A DNA stretch of 64,000 bases from Paenibacillus farraposensis (lineage in GTDB: Bacteria > Bacillota > Bacilli > Paenibacillales > Paenibacillaceae): contig NZ_JAFFQR010000029.1 in the NCBI RefSeq assembly GCF_020736845.1, positions 124,001 to 188,000 of the forward strand, written 5' to 3'. Position numbers and translations under genes: made by a program. Under the pieces are notes generated by a model that did no database searches, was not told where the DNA came from, and worked only from the letters and a program-made list of their open reading frames with translations. Below are positions 50,890 to 60,518 of the stretch, one piece after another (within the stretch, counting starts at the first letter, position 1; each line of letters begins with the position of its first letter).

Positions 50890-53319
50890 ATGATAAACAG
50901 TAAACAGAAGCTTGTTGTTATAGGTAATGGGATGGCTGGTATCAATACGGTCGAACAGATTTTAAAATTAACGGATAAATATGAAATTACGGTCCTTGGA
51001 AGTGAGCCACATCCGAACTATAACAGGATTATGCTCTCTTATGTTTTGGAGGGTAGTAAGACCATTGAGGATATCATACTGAACGATTTGCAATGGTACA
51101 AGGATCAAGGTATTACTTTATATACTGGGAAAATGGTACAGAGCATCGACGGGGAAAGCAAGAAGATTCACACGGAAGACGGATTGGAAATTGATTACGA
51201 TCTAGCTTTGATAGCTACGGGCTCCCAATCATTTATTTTGCCTATTCCGGGAAAAGAATTACCAGGCGTCATCGGTTTCCGGGATATCGCCGATTGTACG
51301 GCAATGCTCGAGGCGGCGAAAACCTATAAAAAGGCAGCGGTCATTGGTGGTGGGCTGTTGGGACTGGAAGCAGCCAAAGGCCTGGTCAATCTCGGTATGG
51401 ACGTAACGGTCGTTCATTTGATGGAAGACTTGATGGAGCGTCAGCTGGACCGGGAAGCCTCTTCAATGCTGAAAGAAGAACTGGAACGTCAGGGAATCAA
51501 GTTTGCCATGCAAATGCAAACGGCAGAGGTGTTCGGTCAGGAGCGGGTACAGGGACTGCGGTTTTCGGACGGAAGCGAACTGGAAGCGGATTTGGTCGTT
51601 ATGGCTGTTGGGATCAAGCCCAATATTCAGGTGGCTGTGCAAAGTGGCTTGGAAACGAAACGTGGAATTGTAGTCGATGACTTGATGAGAACCTCCATGC
51701 CGGATGTGTATGCTGTAGGGGAGTGTGCTGAACACCGCGGGATTTGTTACGGTCTGGTTGCTCCGCTGTTTGAACAGGGAAGTGTCATTGCCAAGCATTT
51801 GGCAGGTGCGGACACTGAAGGCTATAAGGGGTCAGTGGTTTCCACCAAGCTCAAAATTTCAGGGGTGGATGTTTTCTCGGCTGGCGAATTCATAGACCAG
51901 CCTGATCATACGGTGATTGTAGCCAAGGATGAGTGGAAGCACACATACAAAAAAGTGCTGCTTCGTGACAACCAGATTGTTGGAGCTGTACTGTTCGGAG
52001 ATGTGACTGAATCTGTCAGCCTGCAAAAATATGTGCGTGAGCAAACGTTGATGACGGATGAGATATATGGACAGCTCATGGGAACCGGATGCAGTAAAGA
52101 CGGGGCCAAAGCCTTATCCGCTGAAACGATGGCTGATGATGAAATTGTCTGTGGCTGTAACGGTGTGACCAAAAAAGCGATTGTTGATGCGATCAATGAA
52201 AATGGACTGACCACAGTCGACGAAATTAAAGCATGTACCGGAGCAACGCGGTCCTGTGGAGGGTGTAAGCCGGTCGTAGAACAAATTCTCCAGTATGTTC
52301 TAGGCGACAGCTTCAAGTCAGCGGCCAAGCAAGGAATATGTGGGTGTACAACATTGAGCCGGGATGAAATTGTTGCGGCGATTAAAACCAAGGGCCTTAC
52401 AACGACACGTGAAGTAATGAATGTACTAGGTTGGCAAAATGATGAAGGATGCTCCAAATGCCGGCCAGCGCTGAATTATTACTTGGGTATGCTTAACCCG
52501 GATACCCACGAGAATGAGGAAGATTCACGTTTTGTAAATGAGCGGCTGCATGCGAACATTCAAAAGGACGGAACATTCACAGTAGTCCCAAGAATGTACG
52601 GCGGTGTAACGACTCCAGAGGATTTGAAAAAAATAGCGGATGTTTCTCTTAAATACAACGTTAAGGTTGTTAAAGTGACAGGCGGCCAGCGGCTGGATTT
52701 GATTGGTGTCCGTAAAGAAGATTTGCCAAAGGTATGGGAAGAACTCGACATGCCGTCGGGATATGCCTACGCCAAATCGCTTCGTACAGTTAAAACCTGT
52801 GTTGGATCACAATTCTGCCGCTTTGGCACACAGGATTCGATGGGAATGGGCGAGGTGCTGGAGCGGAAATTCGAGAGACTGGATTTCCCGGCAAAATTCA
52901 AATTAGGGGTTAATGGATGTCCACGCAACTGCGCGGAATCATGTACGAAGGATATCGGAATTGTGGGTAATGATGGAGGCTGGGAAATTTTTATCGGCGG
53001 CAACGGCGGTATTAAAGCACGGCTGGCTGATTCGCTCTGCAAAGTGAAGACCGACGATGAACTCATTGATATTGTGGCAAGCGTGATGCAGTTCTACCGT
53101 GAAACAGGTCAATATCTGGAACGTACCTCGGAATGGGTGGAACGAATCGGACTTGAAGAAATTCGGAAGGCTGTCGTTCACGATCTGGATAATCGCAAAG
53201 CTTTAATCGAACGAATCGAATTTACGCTGAAACAACTTGAAGACCCATGGAAAAAGATCATCAATGATGAGAATTCACGTAAAAACTTATTTGAGGCCGT
53301 TTCACCGTCTGTTGTGTGA
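50890..53319 (+). CDS. nirB: NAD(P)H nitrite reductase, large subunit
   Basis: 809 residues. N-terminal FAD/NAD domain (VVIGNGMAGINTVEQ; AAVIGGGLLGLEAAKGL; VYAVGECAEHRG), two BFD-like [2Fe-2S] domains (CGCNGVTKKAIVDAI...CGGCK; CGCTTLSRDEIVAAI...CSKC), then sulfite/nitrite reductase parts with CVGSQFC and GCPRNCAESC, the siroheme-4Fe4S ligands. It reduces nitrite to ammonia in the cytosol. ATG 50890 follows ATGGAGGG. Next to nirD. FNR site indicates oxygen-limited expression. Confidence 0.96.
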   Translation: MINSKQKLVVIGNGMAGINTVEQILKLTDKYEITVLGSEPHPNYNRIMLSYVLEGSKTIEDIILNDLQWYKDQGITLYTGKMVQSIDGESKKIHTEDGLEIDYDLALIATGSQSFILPIPGKELPGVIGFRDIADCTAMLEAAKTYKKAAVIGGGLLGLEAAKGLVNLGMDVTVVHLMEDLMERQLDREASSMLKEELERQGIKFAMQMQTAEVFGQERVQGLRFSDGSELEADLVVMAVGIKPNIQVAVQSGLETKRGIVVDDLMRTSMPDVYAVGECAEHRGICYGLVAPLFEQGSVIAKHLAGADTEGYKGSVVSTKLKISGVDVFSAGEFIDQPDHTVIVAKDEWKHTYKKVLLRDNQIVGAVLFGDVTESVSLQKYVREQTLMTDEIYGQLMGTGCSKDGAKALSAETMADDEIVCGCNGVTKKAIVDAINENGLTTVDEIKACTGATRSCGGCKPVVEQILQYVLGDSFKSAAKQGICGCTTLSRDEIVAAIKTKGLTTTREVMNVLGWQNDEGCSKCRPALNYYLGMLNPDTHENEEDSRFVNERLHANIQKDGTFTVVPRMYGGVTTPEDLKKIADVSLKYNVKVVKVTGGQRLDLIGVRKEDLPKVWEELDMPSGYAYAKSLRTVKTCVGSQFCRFGTQDSMGMGEVLERKFERLDFPAKFKLGVNGCPRNCAESCTKDIGIVGNDGGWEIFIGGNGGIKARLADSLCKVKTDDELIDIVASVMQFYRETGQYLERTSEWVERIGLEEIRKAVVHDLDNRKALIERIEFTLKQLEDPWKKIINDENSRKNLFEAVSPSVV

Positions 53320-53360
53320 ATTTGTTCAAATCATGCCTGGAGAAGGGAGCAATCAAGCGA

Positions 53361-53681
53361 ATGATCAAACATGCTGAGTGGCTTATTGTTGGTCACAGTA
53401 AGGATTTTCCTAATAGAATAGGACGGACTGTCCGGTTGAATGATAAGGAAATCGCAGTATTTCGCACTTCGGAGAACAAGCTTTACGCTGTTGAAAATGC
53501 TTGCCCGCATCCTAAGGGTGGGCCGCTTACCGAGGCGATCGTATCCGGTCATTACATTTATGACCCGCTGCGCGATTGGAAGATTGATTTGGAGACAGGT
53601 ATCGTTCAAGACCCAGATACCGGACAAGTCAAGACATTTGCCATCCGGGAAGATGGAGAAGAAGTGAAAATTTCGCTTTAA
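53361..53681 (+). CDS. nirD: Nitrite reductase small subunit, Rieske-like
   Basis: 106 residues with a Rieske fold. The first ligand pair is present (NACPHPKGGPL), but the second pair C-x-x-H reads YDPLRDWKI: Asp replaces Cys and Arg replaces His. It therefore probably lacks the [2Fe-2S] centre, as in E. coli NirD, and serves as a structural partner of NirB. I start at ATG 53361 (GAAGGGAG upstream), not GTG 53316. 42 bp after nirB. Confidence 0.92.
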   Translation: MIKHAEWLIVGHSKDFPNRIGRTVRLNDKEIAVFRTSENKLYAVENACPHPKGGPLTEAIVSGHYIYDPLRDWKIDLETGIVQDPDTGQVKTFAIREDGEEVKISL

Positions 53682-53690
53682 TATAAAGAG

Positions 53691-53723
53691 AGTGCCCCGC
53701 AGGATGTATCCTGCGGGGCACTT
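53691..53723 (+). terminator. Terminator of nirBD
   Basis: AGTGCCCCGCAGGA and TCCTGCGGGGCACT, perfect, loop of four bases; T content after it is moderate. Confidence 0.85.
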
Positions 53724-53779
53724 GTCATTTTAGATCAGGTAATCGAAAAGCCTGTGCTCGTAAAACCGGCAACGGTGCT

Positions 53780-53922
53780 CATAAAGGAGGCTCCCGTGGC
53801 ACCGCTTATTTGTGTTACTCCGTCTGATCTATGGGTCCTCAGCAGCCTCATTTGAAAATGCTACCAGCATTTCAGCCATTTCACAAACAGGTATAAACCC
53901 ATTTTTCGAAATGGATTTTTTT
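53780..53922 (+). ncRNA. Possible short transcript with own terminator
   Basis: A second plus-strand terminator (CCATTT-TTCG-AAATGG then seven T, 53899-53922) stands after nirBD's own terminator with no gene between. A 19-codon frame from GTG 53796 to 53855 has AAAGGAGG five bases upstream. It may be a small RNA or leader-like peptide. Expression unproven. Confidence 0.3.
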
Positions 53923-53934
53923 GCGTTCCAAAAG

Positions 53935-54486
53935 CTATTCTTCAAACAGTGACAGCGTTTCTTCCAGCCATGCAATATAGCTTTCTTCCCGATTGATGGC
54001 ACGACTCAGCACCAGATAATGCCCGAACTGCCGAGAGCCAGGAGCTTGAAGATTTTCGTCCAACAGTTGGAGGGATTTTTTGCTCTCATATAAATGCTCC
54101 AGCTTCCTTTTACGTTTGGCGATCTGATCCTCGAACAGCCGCTTGCTCTTTTCCTTGGGGACGGCGGCTGAAAAATACAGCATCAGCATAAACTCATCCT
54201 TTTCCGTTTCCGGCAGCTCTTTGGGACTTACCAGCCACTCGATCAGCTCTTGAGTTCCTTTTGGTGTGATACAGTACAGCTTCTTTTCTAGCTTGGCTCC
54301 TGTAATGGAGGTGCGATATTCAATTAACTCTTCTTCGGTTAGCCTTTTGAGTTCAGGATAAATCTGGCTGTGCTTGGCACTCCAAAATTGCCCGATTTCC
54401 TGCTTGAACTGGCTCGTAATATCGTAGCCGCTCATTTCCTGTTTATGAACCAGGCCCAAAATGGCATATTTCAATATTCGTTTCAA
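53935..54486 (-). CDS. padR: PadR-type repressor of phenolic acid decarboxylase
   Basis: 183 residues. LKRILKYAILGLVHKQEMSG with YDITSQFKQEIGQFWSAKHS is the PadR winged helix; the C-terminal half (EKSKRLFEDQIAKRKRKLEH) forms the dimer helices. It senses phenolic acids such as p-coumarate and represses padC. TTG 54486 (GAGGAGAG upstream) gives the usual start; ATG 54504 has no ribosome site. Divergent from padC, with two operators between. Confidence 0.9.
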   Translation of the reverse strand: MKRILKYAILGLVHKQEMSGYDITSQFKQEIGQFWSAKHSQIYPELKRLTEEELIEYRTSITGAKLEKKLYCITPKGTQELIEWLVSPKELPETEKDEFMLMLYFSAAVPKEKSKRLFEDQIAKRKRKLEHLYESKKSLQLLDENLQAPGSRQFGHYLVLSRAINREESYIAWLEETLSLFEE

Positions 54487-54511
54487 CGTAGCTCTCCTCA
54501 TCATGGGGTAT

Positions 54512-54540
54512 TTGACACTAGTATATCACAGTGCTACAAT
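54512..54540 (+). promoter_or_regulatory. padC promoter
   Basis: TTGACA (54512-54517), 17-base spacer, TACAAT (54535-54540). Confidence 0.85.
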
Positions 54541-54544
54541 TTAA

Positions 54545-54578
54545 ATGTAATATAAAACATGTCCATACTTACATGTTT
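54545..54578 (+). promoter_or_regulatory. Two overlapping PadR operators
   Basis: ATGT-N8-ACAT occurs at 54545-54560 and again at 54559-54574; the second is enlarged to AAACATGT-N8-ACATGTTT (54555-54578). This matches the known PadR operator and lies right after the -10 box. Confidence 0.85.
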
Positions 54579-54642
54579 AAAATTATTTTTTTCATTGTCT
54601 CATTCAATTCATAAAATCATAATAAGGAAAGAAGGATGTGCG

Positions 54643-55134
54643 ATGGACAAATTTATCGGAAGCCACATGATCTACACCTATGAGAATGGCTGGGAATACG
54701 AAATTTACATTAAGAATGAAGATACGATTGATTACCGTATCCATAGTGGCATGGTAGGCGGGCGATGGGTACGTGATCAGAAGGTAAATTTGGTGAAATT
54801 AGTGGAGAATGTGTATAAAGTATCGTGGACCGAACCGACAGGCACAGACGTTGTTCTAAACTTTATGCCTGAGGAGAAACGTATGCACGGCATTATTTTC
54901 TTCCCAAAATGGGTGCATGAGCATCCAGAGATTACGGTCCGCTATCAAAACGATTTTATTCCGCTAATGGAAGAATCGCGTGAAAAATACGAAACTTATC
55001 CGAAGTATGTAGTCCCTGAATTTGCAAACATTACCTTCATTGAAAATGCGGGTGTGAACAACGAGCAATTGATTTCCCAGGCGCCTTACGCAGGAATGAC
55101 GGACGATATTCGTTCGGGCAAGCTGCGTGCATAA
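54643..55134 (+). CDS. padC: Phenolic acid decarboxylase
   Basis: 163 residues, standard length. [37 protein letters not shown] and [16 protein letters not shown] are the family signatures, with Tyr, Arg and Glu of the active site. It decarboxylates p-coumaric, ferulic and caffeic acids to vinyl phenols, a detoxification suited to root-associated bacteria. ATG 54643 follows AAGAAGGATG. Induced by release of PadR. Confidence 0.96.
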   Translation: MDKFIGSHMIYTYENGWEYEIYIKNEDTIDYRIHSGMVGGRWVRDQKVNLVKLVENVYKVSWTEPTGTDVVLNFMPEEKRMHGIIFFPKWVHEHPEITVRYQNDFIPLMEESREKYETYPKYVVPEFANITFIENAGVNNEQLISQAPYAGMTDDIRSGKLRA

Positions 55135-55161
55135 TCTAGCCATGGACTGATTGAAGTGTAA

Positions 55162-55197
55162 AGCCTGAGCCTGTCATGAACAGTCTCAGGCTTTTTT
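55162..55197 (+). terminator. padC terminator
   Basis: AGCCTGAGCCTG pairs with CAGTCTCAGGCT (one mismatch), then six T. Confidence 0.85.
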
Positions 55198-55419
55198 GTG
55201 TTAACGGTTGAAGTTCATATGAATCGAGAAACATTATTCGCACAAGGTATAGACTTAATTCAAGAAATCCGAAGGCGGTAGCGATGGGAAGCATCATCCG
55301 ACTGCGTAGTGGCACCAGAGGTAATTTTTAAGTGCAGATTAAAATGGATACAAAAAGAGCCTCTGCGCCGCTTTATTAGTGGAAACAGAGACTCTTTGGC
55401 ATGAAGAAGATAAGGCTGA

Positions 55420-55809
55420 TTACACAGGTGTAACGTCCTGAACAACCTCTCCATCTTTCCAAATCACGTTTTCGCGATAGTTTTGCCCCCAGTCGTACAT
55501 GGCTTTCAGTACCGGAATCAGGCTCTCGCCATGCTCGGTCAGTGAGTATTCCACATGCGGAGGGACCACAGGATAAACTTTGCGAAGAATAAGCTTATCT
55601 TCCTCCAGCTCTCGCAGCTGATTGGTCAGCATTTTTTGCGTAATATGAGGGATGAGCTTCTTCAATTCGCCGAACCGCTTGGTACCCTCCATGCCGAGGT
55701 GCCACAAAATAATCAGCTTCCATTTTCCGCCGATAACCGCAAGGGTCAATTCCTTATCACAATTAATCAGCTTCAAATCAATCCGGTCTTTTACAGTAGT
55801 GATGTTCAT
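55420..55809 (-). CDS. HxlR-family transcriptional regulator
   Basis: 129 residues. [21 protein letters not shown] is the HxlR signature with the sensing Cys, [27 protein letters not shown] the recognition helix region. Probably redox or aldehyde responsive. ATG 55809 behind GACAGGAGGG. The frame extends to 55875 without a site. Target genes unknown; neighbours are GH30 and padC. Confidence 0.9.
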   Translation of the reverse strand: MNITTVKDRIDLKLINCDKELTLAVIGGKWKLIILWHLGMEGTKRFGELKKLIPHITQKMLTNQLRELEEDKLILRKVYPVVPPHVEYSLTEHGESLIPVLKAMYDWGQNYRENVIWKDGEVVQDVTPV

Positions 55810-55971
55810 CGCCCTCCTGTCTGTAGTTGAATCAAGTATACTATTTATAACTACTATTCGTAAAGGGAGATACATCCCATTTGGAAACTAAGCAGTGTTT
55901 TGATAATGATAGACAGGAGGATGATGCTTGATGATGTGCACAATGTAGGATAAATCCAGAACCTGCAACGG

Positions 55972-57315
55972 TTAAGCAGGAATGACGATGGTGTTAAATG
56001 ACTCCGGCTCCAGCTCCAGACGGTGTGTTGTTTCTCCCACAGACAGATTCAGCACGCGTGATTCGTGGAACGGGTTAGCGATGACCAGCACCCTTTGTCC
56101 GTCAGCATTTTGGAAGGCAACGGCATTTCCAGTCCATGACCCGCGAAGCCCAATGCGTCTGGCCCCTGGCAATACAAAATGAGAAAAATGCTTCATGACG
56201 TAATATTCCGGGTTCAAGGTAGGTTTTCGATTCGTTGGATCAACGGTAATCATCGAGTTTTGCTCCCATCCCCATGTGCTTTTGCCTTTTGGCTCCAAAA
56301 CCATATTCCAGTAGATATAAGCATTGACACCGTTGGTAAAGTAATGCTGGTACAAGTTGTATACATATTTAGCGTAATCCCATGAGTTTTCCCCGTTTCC
56401 GCATTCATTTTCAGTCTGCATGTATCGAAGCTCGGGATAGCTGGCAACCGTGCGCTGAATGGCATTTTTGCCTGCCCATTGATAGCCTACGCCTTTAATA
56501 TATTTGTAGGCTTCCGGGTCACTCAGCACGGTATGGGCATACTCGTCAAATCCGGTGGAAGTCTTCTTCGTTAATTCCTCCCATGGATCGGGGGCATTAA
56601 TGGTACCGAGCCAAATTTCCGTATCCAGTCCGTGTTCTGCAAAAGCAGGGCCCAAATAGTCGCGAATAAATTCACGCAGCTGTTCTCCCGCCCATACACA
56701 GGAAGGGAACTTTTGATCGGCAATAACTTCATTTTGAACATGAATCTGATGGATTGTAATTCCTGCTTCACGATAAGCCTGAACAAATTTGACAAAATAC
56801 ATTGCATACGCTTTCAAAATGTCATGTTCCCAGCGCAGAGTTCCGAAATTGTAGGCTTTGGGCGATTTCATCCATGTCGGCGGGCTCCAAGGTGAAGCGA
56901 ACAACTTCAAGTCCGGATTGAGCCGCAACGCTTCCCGAATAAAGGGAATGAGATATTGCTGATCGCATTCAATGGAAAAGTGTTTCATCTCCAGATCGCC
57001 GTCCGTTTCATTGTGGCTGTACCACTCCAGCGCGTAGTCACTGGCTCCAATGGGCAGCCGGCAAATCGTAAATTTGTGCTCGCCTTCGGGGTGGAAGAGC
57101 GAATGGAGCACCTGCTCCCGCTCGGTGCTTTCCAGGTGGTTCAGGGCCACATAACCCAGTTCGTTAAAGCAGCCGCCGAAGCCTTCGACCAGCTGATGCA
57201 TTTCTTCTGTAATGGTCAGGTTCGCATGCTCCCGGGTTTCGGCAAGGGTATGAGATTTGGATTGCCAAGCCTGGGCCATGGAAGTGGAAAACCACTGAAT
57301 GGTTGGATTGTTCAT
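55972..57315 (-). CDS. Glycoside hydrolase family 30
   Basis: 447 residues without signal peptide. EGFGGCFNELGYVAL is the GH30 entry motif, IHVQNEV has the acid/base Glu196, MQTENECGNG the nucleophile Glu302 (approximate numbers), and the C-terminal beta domain ends at PESFNTIVIPA. Members cleave beta-glucosyl, beta-1,6-glucan or xylosyl links. Cytosolic location suggests action on imported oligosaccharides. AGGAGGGG precedes the ATG. Confidence 0.92.
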   Translation of the reverse strand: MNNPTIQWFSTSMAQAWQSKSHTLAETREHANLTITEEMHQLVEGFGGCFNELGYVALNHLESTEREQVLHSLFHPEGEHKFTICRLPIGASDYALEWYSHNETDGDLEMKHFSIECDQQYLIPFIREALRLNPDLKLFASPWSPPTWMKSPKAYNFGTLRWEHDILKAYAMYFVKFVQAYREAGITIHQIHVQNEVIADQKFPSCVWAGEQLREFIRDYLGPAFAEHGLDTEIWLGTINAPDPWEELTKKTSTGFDEYAHTVLSDPEAYKYIKGVGYQWAGKNAIQRTVASYPELRYMQTENECGNGENSWDYAKYVYNLYQHYFTNGVNAYIYWNMVLEPKGKSTWGWEQNSMITVDPTNRKPTLNPEYYVMKHFSHFVLPGARRIGLRGSWTGNAVAFQNADGQRVLVIANPFHESRVLNLSVGETTHRLELEPESFNTIVIPA

Positions 57316-57522
57316 GTATTGCCCCTCCTGTTCACTTTGTATCTCTTTTTATTATAGGATAGGATCAAAAGGGAAGAGATGGTCTGAGCCATGACAAATT
57401 TGCCCTAATCCAAGGTGGAATCTGCCGTGAACATTTCTGCTGATAGGCAGTGTTAAGAACACATAAAAGACACATCTCTTTGGTATGCTGTTCTCATAGA
57501 ATGACCGAAAGAGGGAAATCGA

Positions 57523-58203
57523 TTGAATAAAAGAATTCTGCTCGTCGAGGATGAATTACGTATTCGTGAAGTGATTGCGGATTATTTTAAACAGAATAAA
57601 TGGGAAGTCTATGAAGCAGGCAATGGAAAAGATGCGCTAATCTGGTTTGATTCGGTTCAGCCTGACCTGATCGTCCTTGATATCATGATGCCGGAAATGG
57701 ATGGGTGGGAGGTGTGCCGTCAGGTACGCAGCCGCTCAGGTGTACCTATTATTTTACTGACAGCCAAATCTGGCGATGATGATAAAATATTGGGCTTTGA
57801 GCTAGGGGCGGATGACTACGTTACCAAGCCTTTCAGTCCCAAGGTACTGATCGCGCGCGCGAACGCACTGATGAAGCGGGTGGACGGACAAGTGCAGCCG
57901 GAGTCGCATTTGTTGCGATTCGGCAGTGCTATTCTCAATACGCTGGCTCATCGGCTTGAGGTGGATCAGGCAGAAGTCGAGTTGACGCCCAAGGAGTATG
58001 AGCTGCTAAGGCTGCTTGTACATCATAAAGGCACGGTCATTTCACGGGATGCGATACTAAACCGGGTGTGGGGGATGGACTTTGAAGGAGACACACGGGT
58101 TGTCGATACTCATATCAAAAAACTGCGAAGCAAGCTGGGCCGTGAATCACGTCATATCCGTACGGTTTTTGGTACAGGCTACAGGTTTGAGGAGGAAGAA
58201 TGA
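57523..58203 (+). CDS. OmpR-family response regulator
   Basis: 226 residues. Receiver with EDE at 9-11, phospho-acceptor Asp53 (VLDIMMPEMDG), and TKPF; C-terminal winged helix from about residue 130 with LTPKEYELLRLL and VVDTHIKKLRSKLG. TTG 57523 start behind GAAAGAGGG. The ATGA overlap with the kinase gene shows a two-component pair. Target unknown. Confidence 0.95.
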   Translation: MNKRILLVEDELRIREVIADYFKQNKWEVYEAGNGKDALIWFDSVQPDLIVLDIMMPEMDGWEVCRQVRSRSGVPIILLTAKSGDDDKILGFELGADDYVTKPFSPKVLIARANALMKRVDGQVQPESHLLRFGSAILNTLAHRLEVDQAEVELTPKEYELLRLLVHHKGTVISRDAILNRVWGMDFEGDTRVVDTHIKKLRSKLGRESRHIRTVFGTGYRFEEEE

Positions 58204-59972
58204 GCAAACGGGGAGTAACCTTCAAGCTGTTCATCATGACCGTTGCATTTTTTCTGTGTTTTTACGGTATGGTGATTTTGTGCCAGCTGCTGTTTTTTGA
58301 AGACTTTTATCAGCAGCAGAAGGTGGGGCGCGTGGAAAGCCGTTTGCAGAGCTTCGGTCAGAGCTATGCCAGGGAGGCTTGGGGGTCTGGCAGGGTTTCG
58401 CGCGAGGCAGCCCGCTTTATGCTCCAGAACAAGAACCTGCTGGCCATTGTATCAATGGACGGCAAAATCAAGCTGGAAGATCCGTTTCATATTACGTTCA
58501 GAAAAGCAGATGGCAAGATCGTCAAGATATCGCTGACTCTATTTATGAGCCATTACGGAGAAGAGCTGAGAGCGGCCCGAATTCAGCCAGGGGATACAAT
58601 AACGGTTGAAGGTGAAGTACTAGAAAACAATGGAGTATCTTCGACCGATGTGATGTATCCTGCAATCATCCATAAGCCTGGCTTCAAAAATATAGGCGGG
58701 TTGGATGAAATCGGTATAAAAGGCAGCATCAAATGGACCGGTACAGTGACGGACATCGTCATGCCTGACCTGAAAACGTTAAGCCAACGGCAGGGATTGC
58801 TGTTTAGTGCGCTGGAGGAATGGTTTCCTTTATCGCAGACGCATCTGGAGAAGCTCAAGAACTTCGAAGTACTGGAAGAAGAATGGACAGAACCCTGGAC
58901 AGGTGTACATAATGTGATTATCGTCTATCCTGTTCGTCAGAGCACGGGAGACATCGATTTGTTGTTCACGGTGACATCGTTGCAGGAAATCAGCGAGACC
59001 AATGAAGCTCTGCGTTGGTTTTATTTATATTTGGGTATTGGGGGATTTGCGCTGATTTTGATTTTGTCCCTGTTTTATTCTCGAATGGTCACTCGTCCGC
59101 TGATTGCCTTGAACAATACCGCCAAGCGGATGGCCAAACTCGACTTTAGCGCCCATACACCCATCCGGCAAAATGATGAGCTGGGCAGTCTATCCTATAG
59201 CATGTATACCTTGTCCCAGAACCTGAATTCCGCTTTGCGCGAGCTTCAGGAGGCCAATCAGCAATTGGTCGAGGACATGGAGCAGAAGCAGCGAATGGAG
59301 GCGGTGCAGCAGGACTTTTTTGCCAACGCTTCGCATGAGCTGAAGACCCCGCTGAGTATTATTAAAGGCTTCGCAGAGGGACTACAGGATGGGGTTAGCG
59401 CCGGGAAGCAGGATCATTATGTGAAGGTCATTGTAGAGGAAGCGGACAAAATGGAGCGGCTGGTTCAGGATATGCTGGACCTTGCCAAATTGGAATCCGG
59501 CACGCTCAGGCTTCGCAAGACGACCTTTATATTGAGTGAGCTGGTGGAGGAGGTAGTAGATAAGCTATTCCATCTGTTAAAGGAAAAAAGGCTGGAAGCG
59601 GTCATCATCCCTGCCAACGAGATGCCGATTTATGCCGATGCGGGCTGGCTGGAACAAGTGATTTTCAATCTCGTCATCAATGCCATCCGGCATGCTGAGG
59701 AAGGAAGCTCGATCACGATTCGTGTCGAAGGCTCCGGGGATAGGAGTACCTTTTCCATTGAAAACAAAGGGGAGACAATTCCTGAAGATCAACTGGAGCA
59801 GATATGGGACCGGTTTTACCGGGCTGAGCTATCACGCAGCCGCCAGACGGGCGGTACAGGACTCGGGCTGTCCATCGTCAAACGAATTCTGGATTTGCAC
59901 GGATTCCATTATAAGGCGGAGAATACCGAGAGTGGCGTTCGTTTTGTCGTCGTATTCGGAGCTAAGATATAG
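58200..59972 (+). CDS. Sensor histidine kinase
   Basis: 590 residues. First span at 12-33, an extracytoplasmic domain of about 240 residues, second span near 277-298 (YLGIGGFALILILSLFYSRM), HAMP, HisKA with phospho-His379 (FFANASHELKTPLSIIKGFA), HATPase with NLVINAIRHAEEG (N box) and GGTGLGLSIVKRIL. The sensing domain contains repeated beta segments, no PAS seen; signal unknown. Partner of the upstream regulator. Confidence 0.95.
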   Translation: MSKRGVTFKLFIMTVAFFLCFYGMVILCQLLFFEDFYQQQKVGRVESRLQSFGQSYAREAWGSGRVSREAARFMLQNKNLLAIVSMDGKIKLEDPFHITFRKADGKIVKISLTLFMSHYGEELRAARIQPGDTITVEGEVLENNGVSSTDVMYPAIIHKPGFKNIGGLDEIGIKGSIKWTGTVTDIVMPDLKTLSQRQGLLFSALEEWFPLSQTHLEKLKNFEVLEEEWTEPWTGVHNVIIVYPVRQSTGDIDLLFTVTSLQEISETNEALRWFYLYLGIGGFALILILSLFYSRMVTRPLIALNNTAKRMAKLDFSAHTPIRQNDELGSLSYSMYTLSQNLNSALRELQEANQQLVEDMEQKQRMEAVQQDFFANASHELKTPLSIIKGFAEGLQDGVSAGKQDHYVKVIVEEADKMERLVQDMLDLAKLESGTLRLRKTTFILSELVEEVVDKLFHLLKEKRLEAVIIPANEMPIYADAGWLEQVIFNLVINAIRHAEEGSSITIRVEGSGDRSTFSIENKGETIPEDQLEQIWDRFYRAELSRSRQTGGTGLGLSIVKRILDLHGFHYKAENTESGVRFVVVFGAKI

Positions 59973-59989
59973 CAAAGGAGTTAAGTTGT

Positions 59990-60514
59990 ATGAAATGGAA
60001 ATGGTTGCCATCAATTTGCACGCTTGCAAATCTCGGGGCAGGGGTCTTATCCCTTTACTTCACGGTTCATGGGCATTATATGACCGCCTTTACCCTCGTG
60101 GTAGTGGCTGCTTTATGGGATGTGCTGGACGGCTTGCTGGCCAGGCTGCTGCATTGCTCCAGTGATTTTGGCAAGCAGCTCGACTCGCTGGCGGATGTGG
60201 TCTCATTTGGCGTTGCACCTGCTTTCTTGATCTTGCTTTACAAGCTGGGAGATACCCATTGGATAGGGCCGACTGTAGCTGTTTTGTTTGTGATATGTGG
60301 TGCGGTAAGACTGGCCAGATTCAACCTGATGGCTTTTAGCACAGGCTTTGTAGGTATGCCAATTACAGCTGCGGGTTTGATTGTGTCCTTTATGTTTCTG
60401 TGGAGTGAGCATCTGAAGTCGGGGCTGCTGCTCACGCTAATGGTAGTGCTATCGTTCCTGATGGTCAGCCGTATTCCGTTCCCGTCCTTCAAGAAATTAC
60501 TGAGCAGGAGGTAA
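59990..60514 (+). CDS. pssA: CDP-diacylglycerol-serine O-phosphatidyltransferase
   Basis: 174 residues, five to six spans. DVLDGLLARLLHC with SSDFGKQLDSLADVVSFG is the CDP-alcohol phosphotransferase motif D-G-A-R-G-D-D. It makes phosphatidylserine from CDP-DAG and serine, a precursor of phosphatidylethanolamine. AAAGGAG precedes the ATG. 17 bp after the kinase gene, so it may share its transcript. Confidence 0.92.
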   Translation: MKWKWLPSICTLANLGAGVLSLYFTVHGHYMTAFTLVVVAALWDVLDGLLARLLHCSSDFGKQLDSLADVVSFGVAPAFLILLYKLGDTHWIGPTVAVLFVICGAVRLARFNLMAFSTGFVGMPITAAGLIVSFMFLWSEHLKSGLLLTLMVVLSFLMVSRIPFPSFKKLLSRR

Positions 60515-60518
60515 CGTC

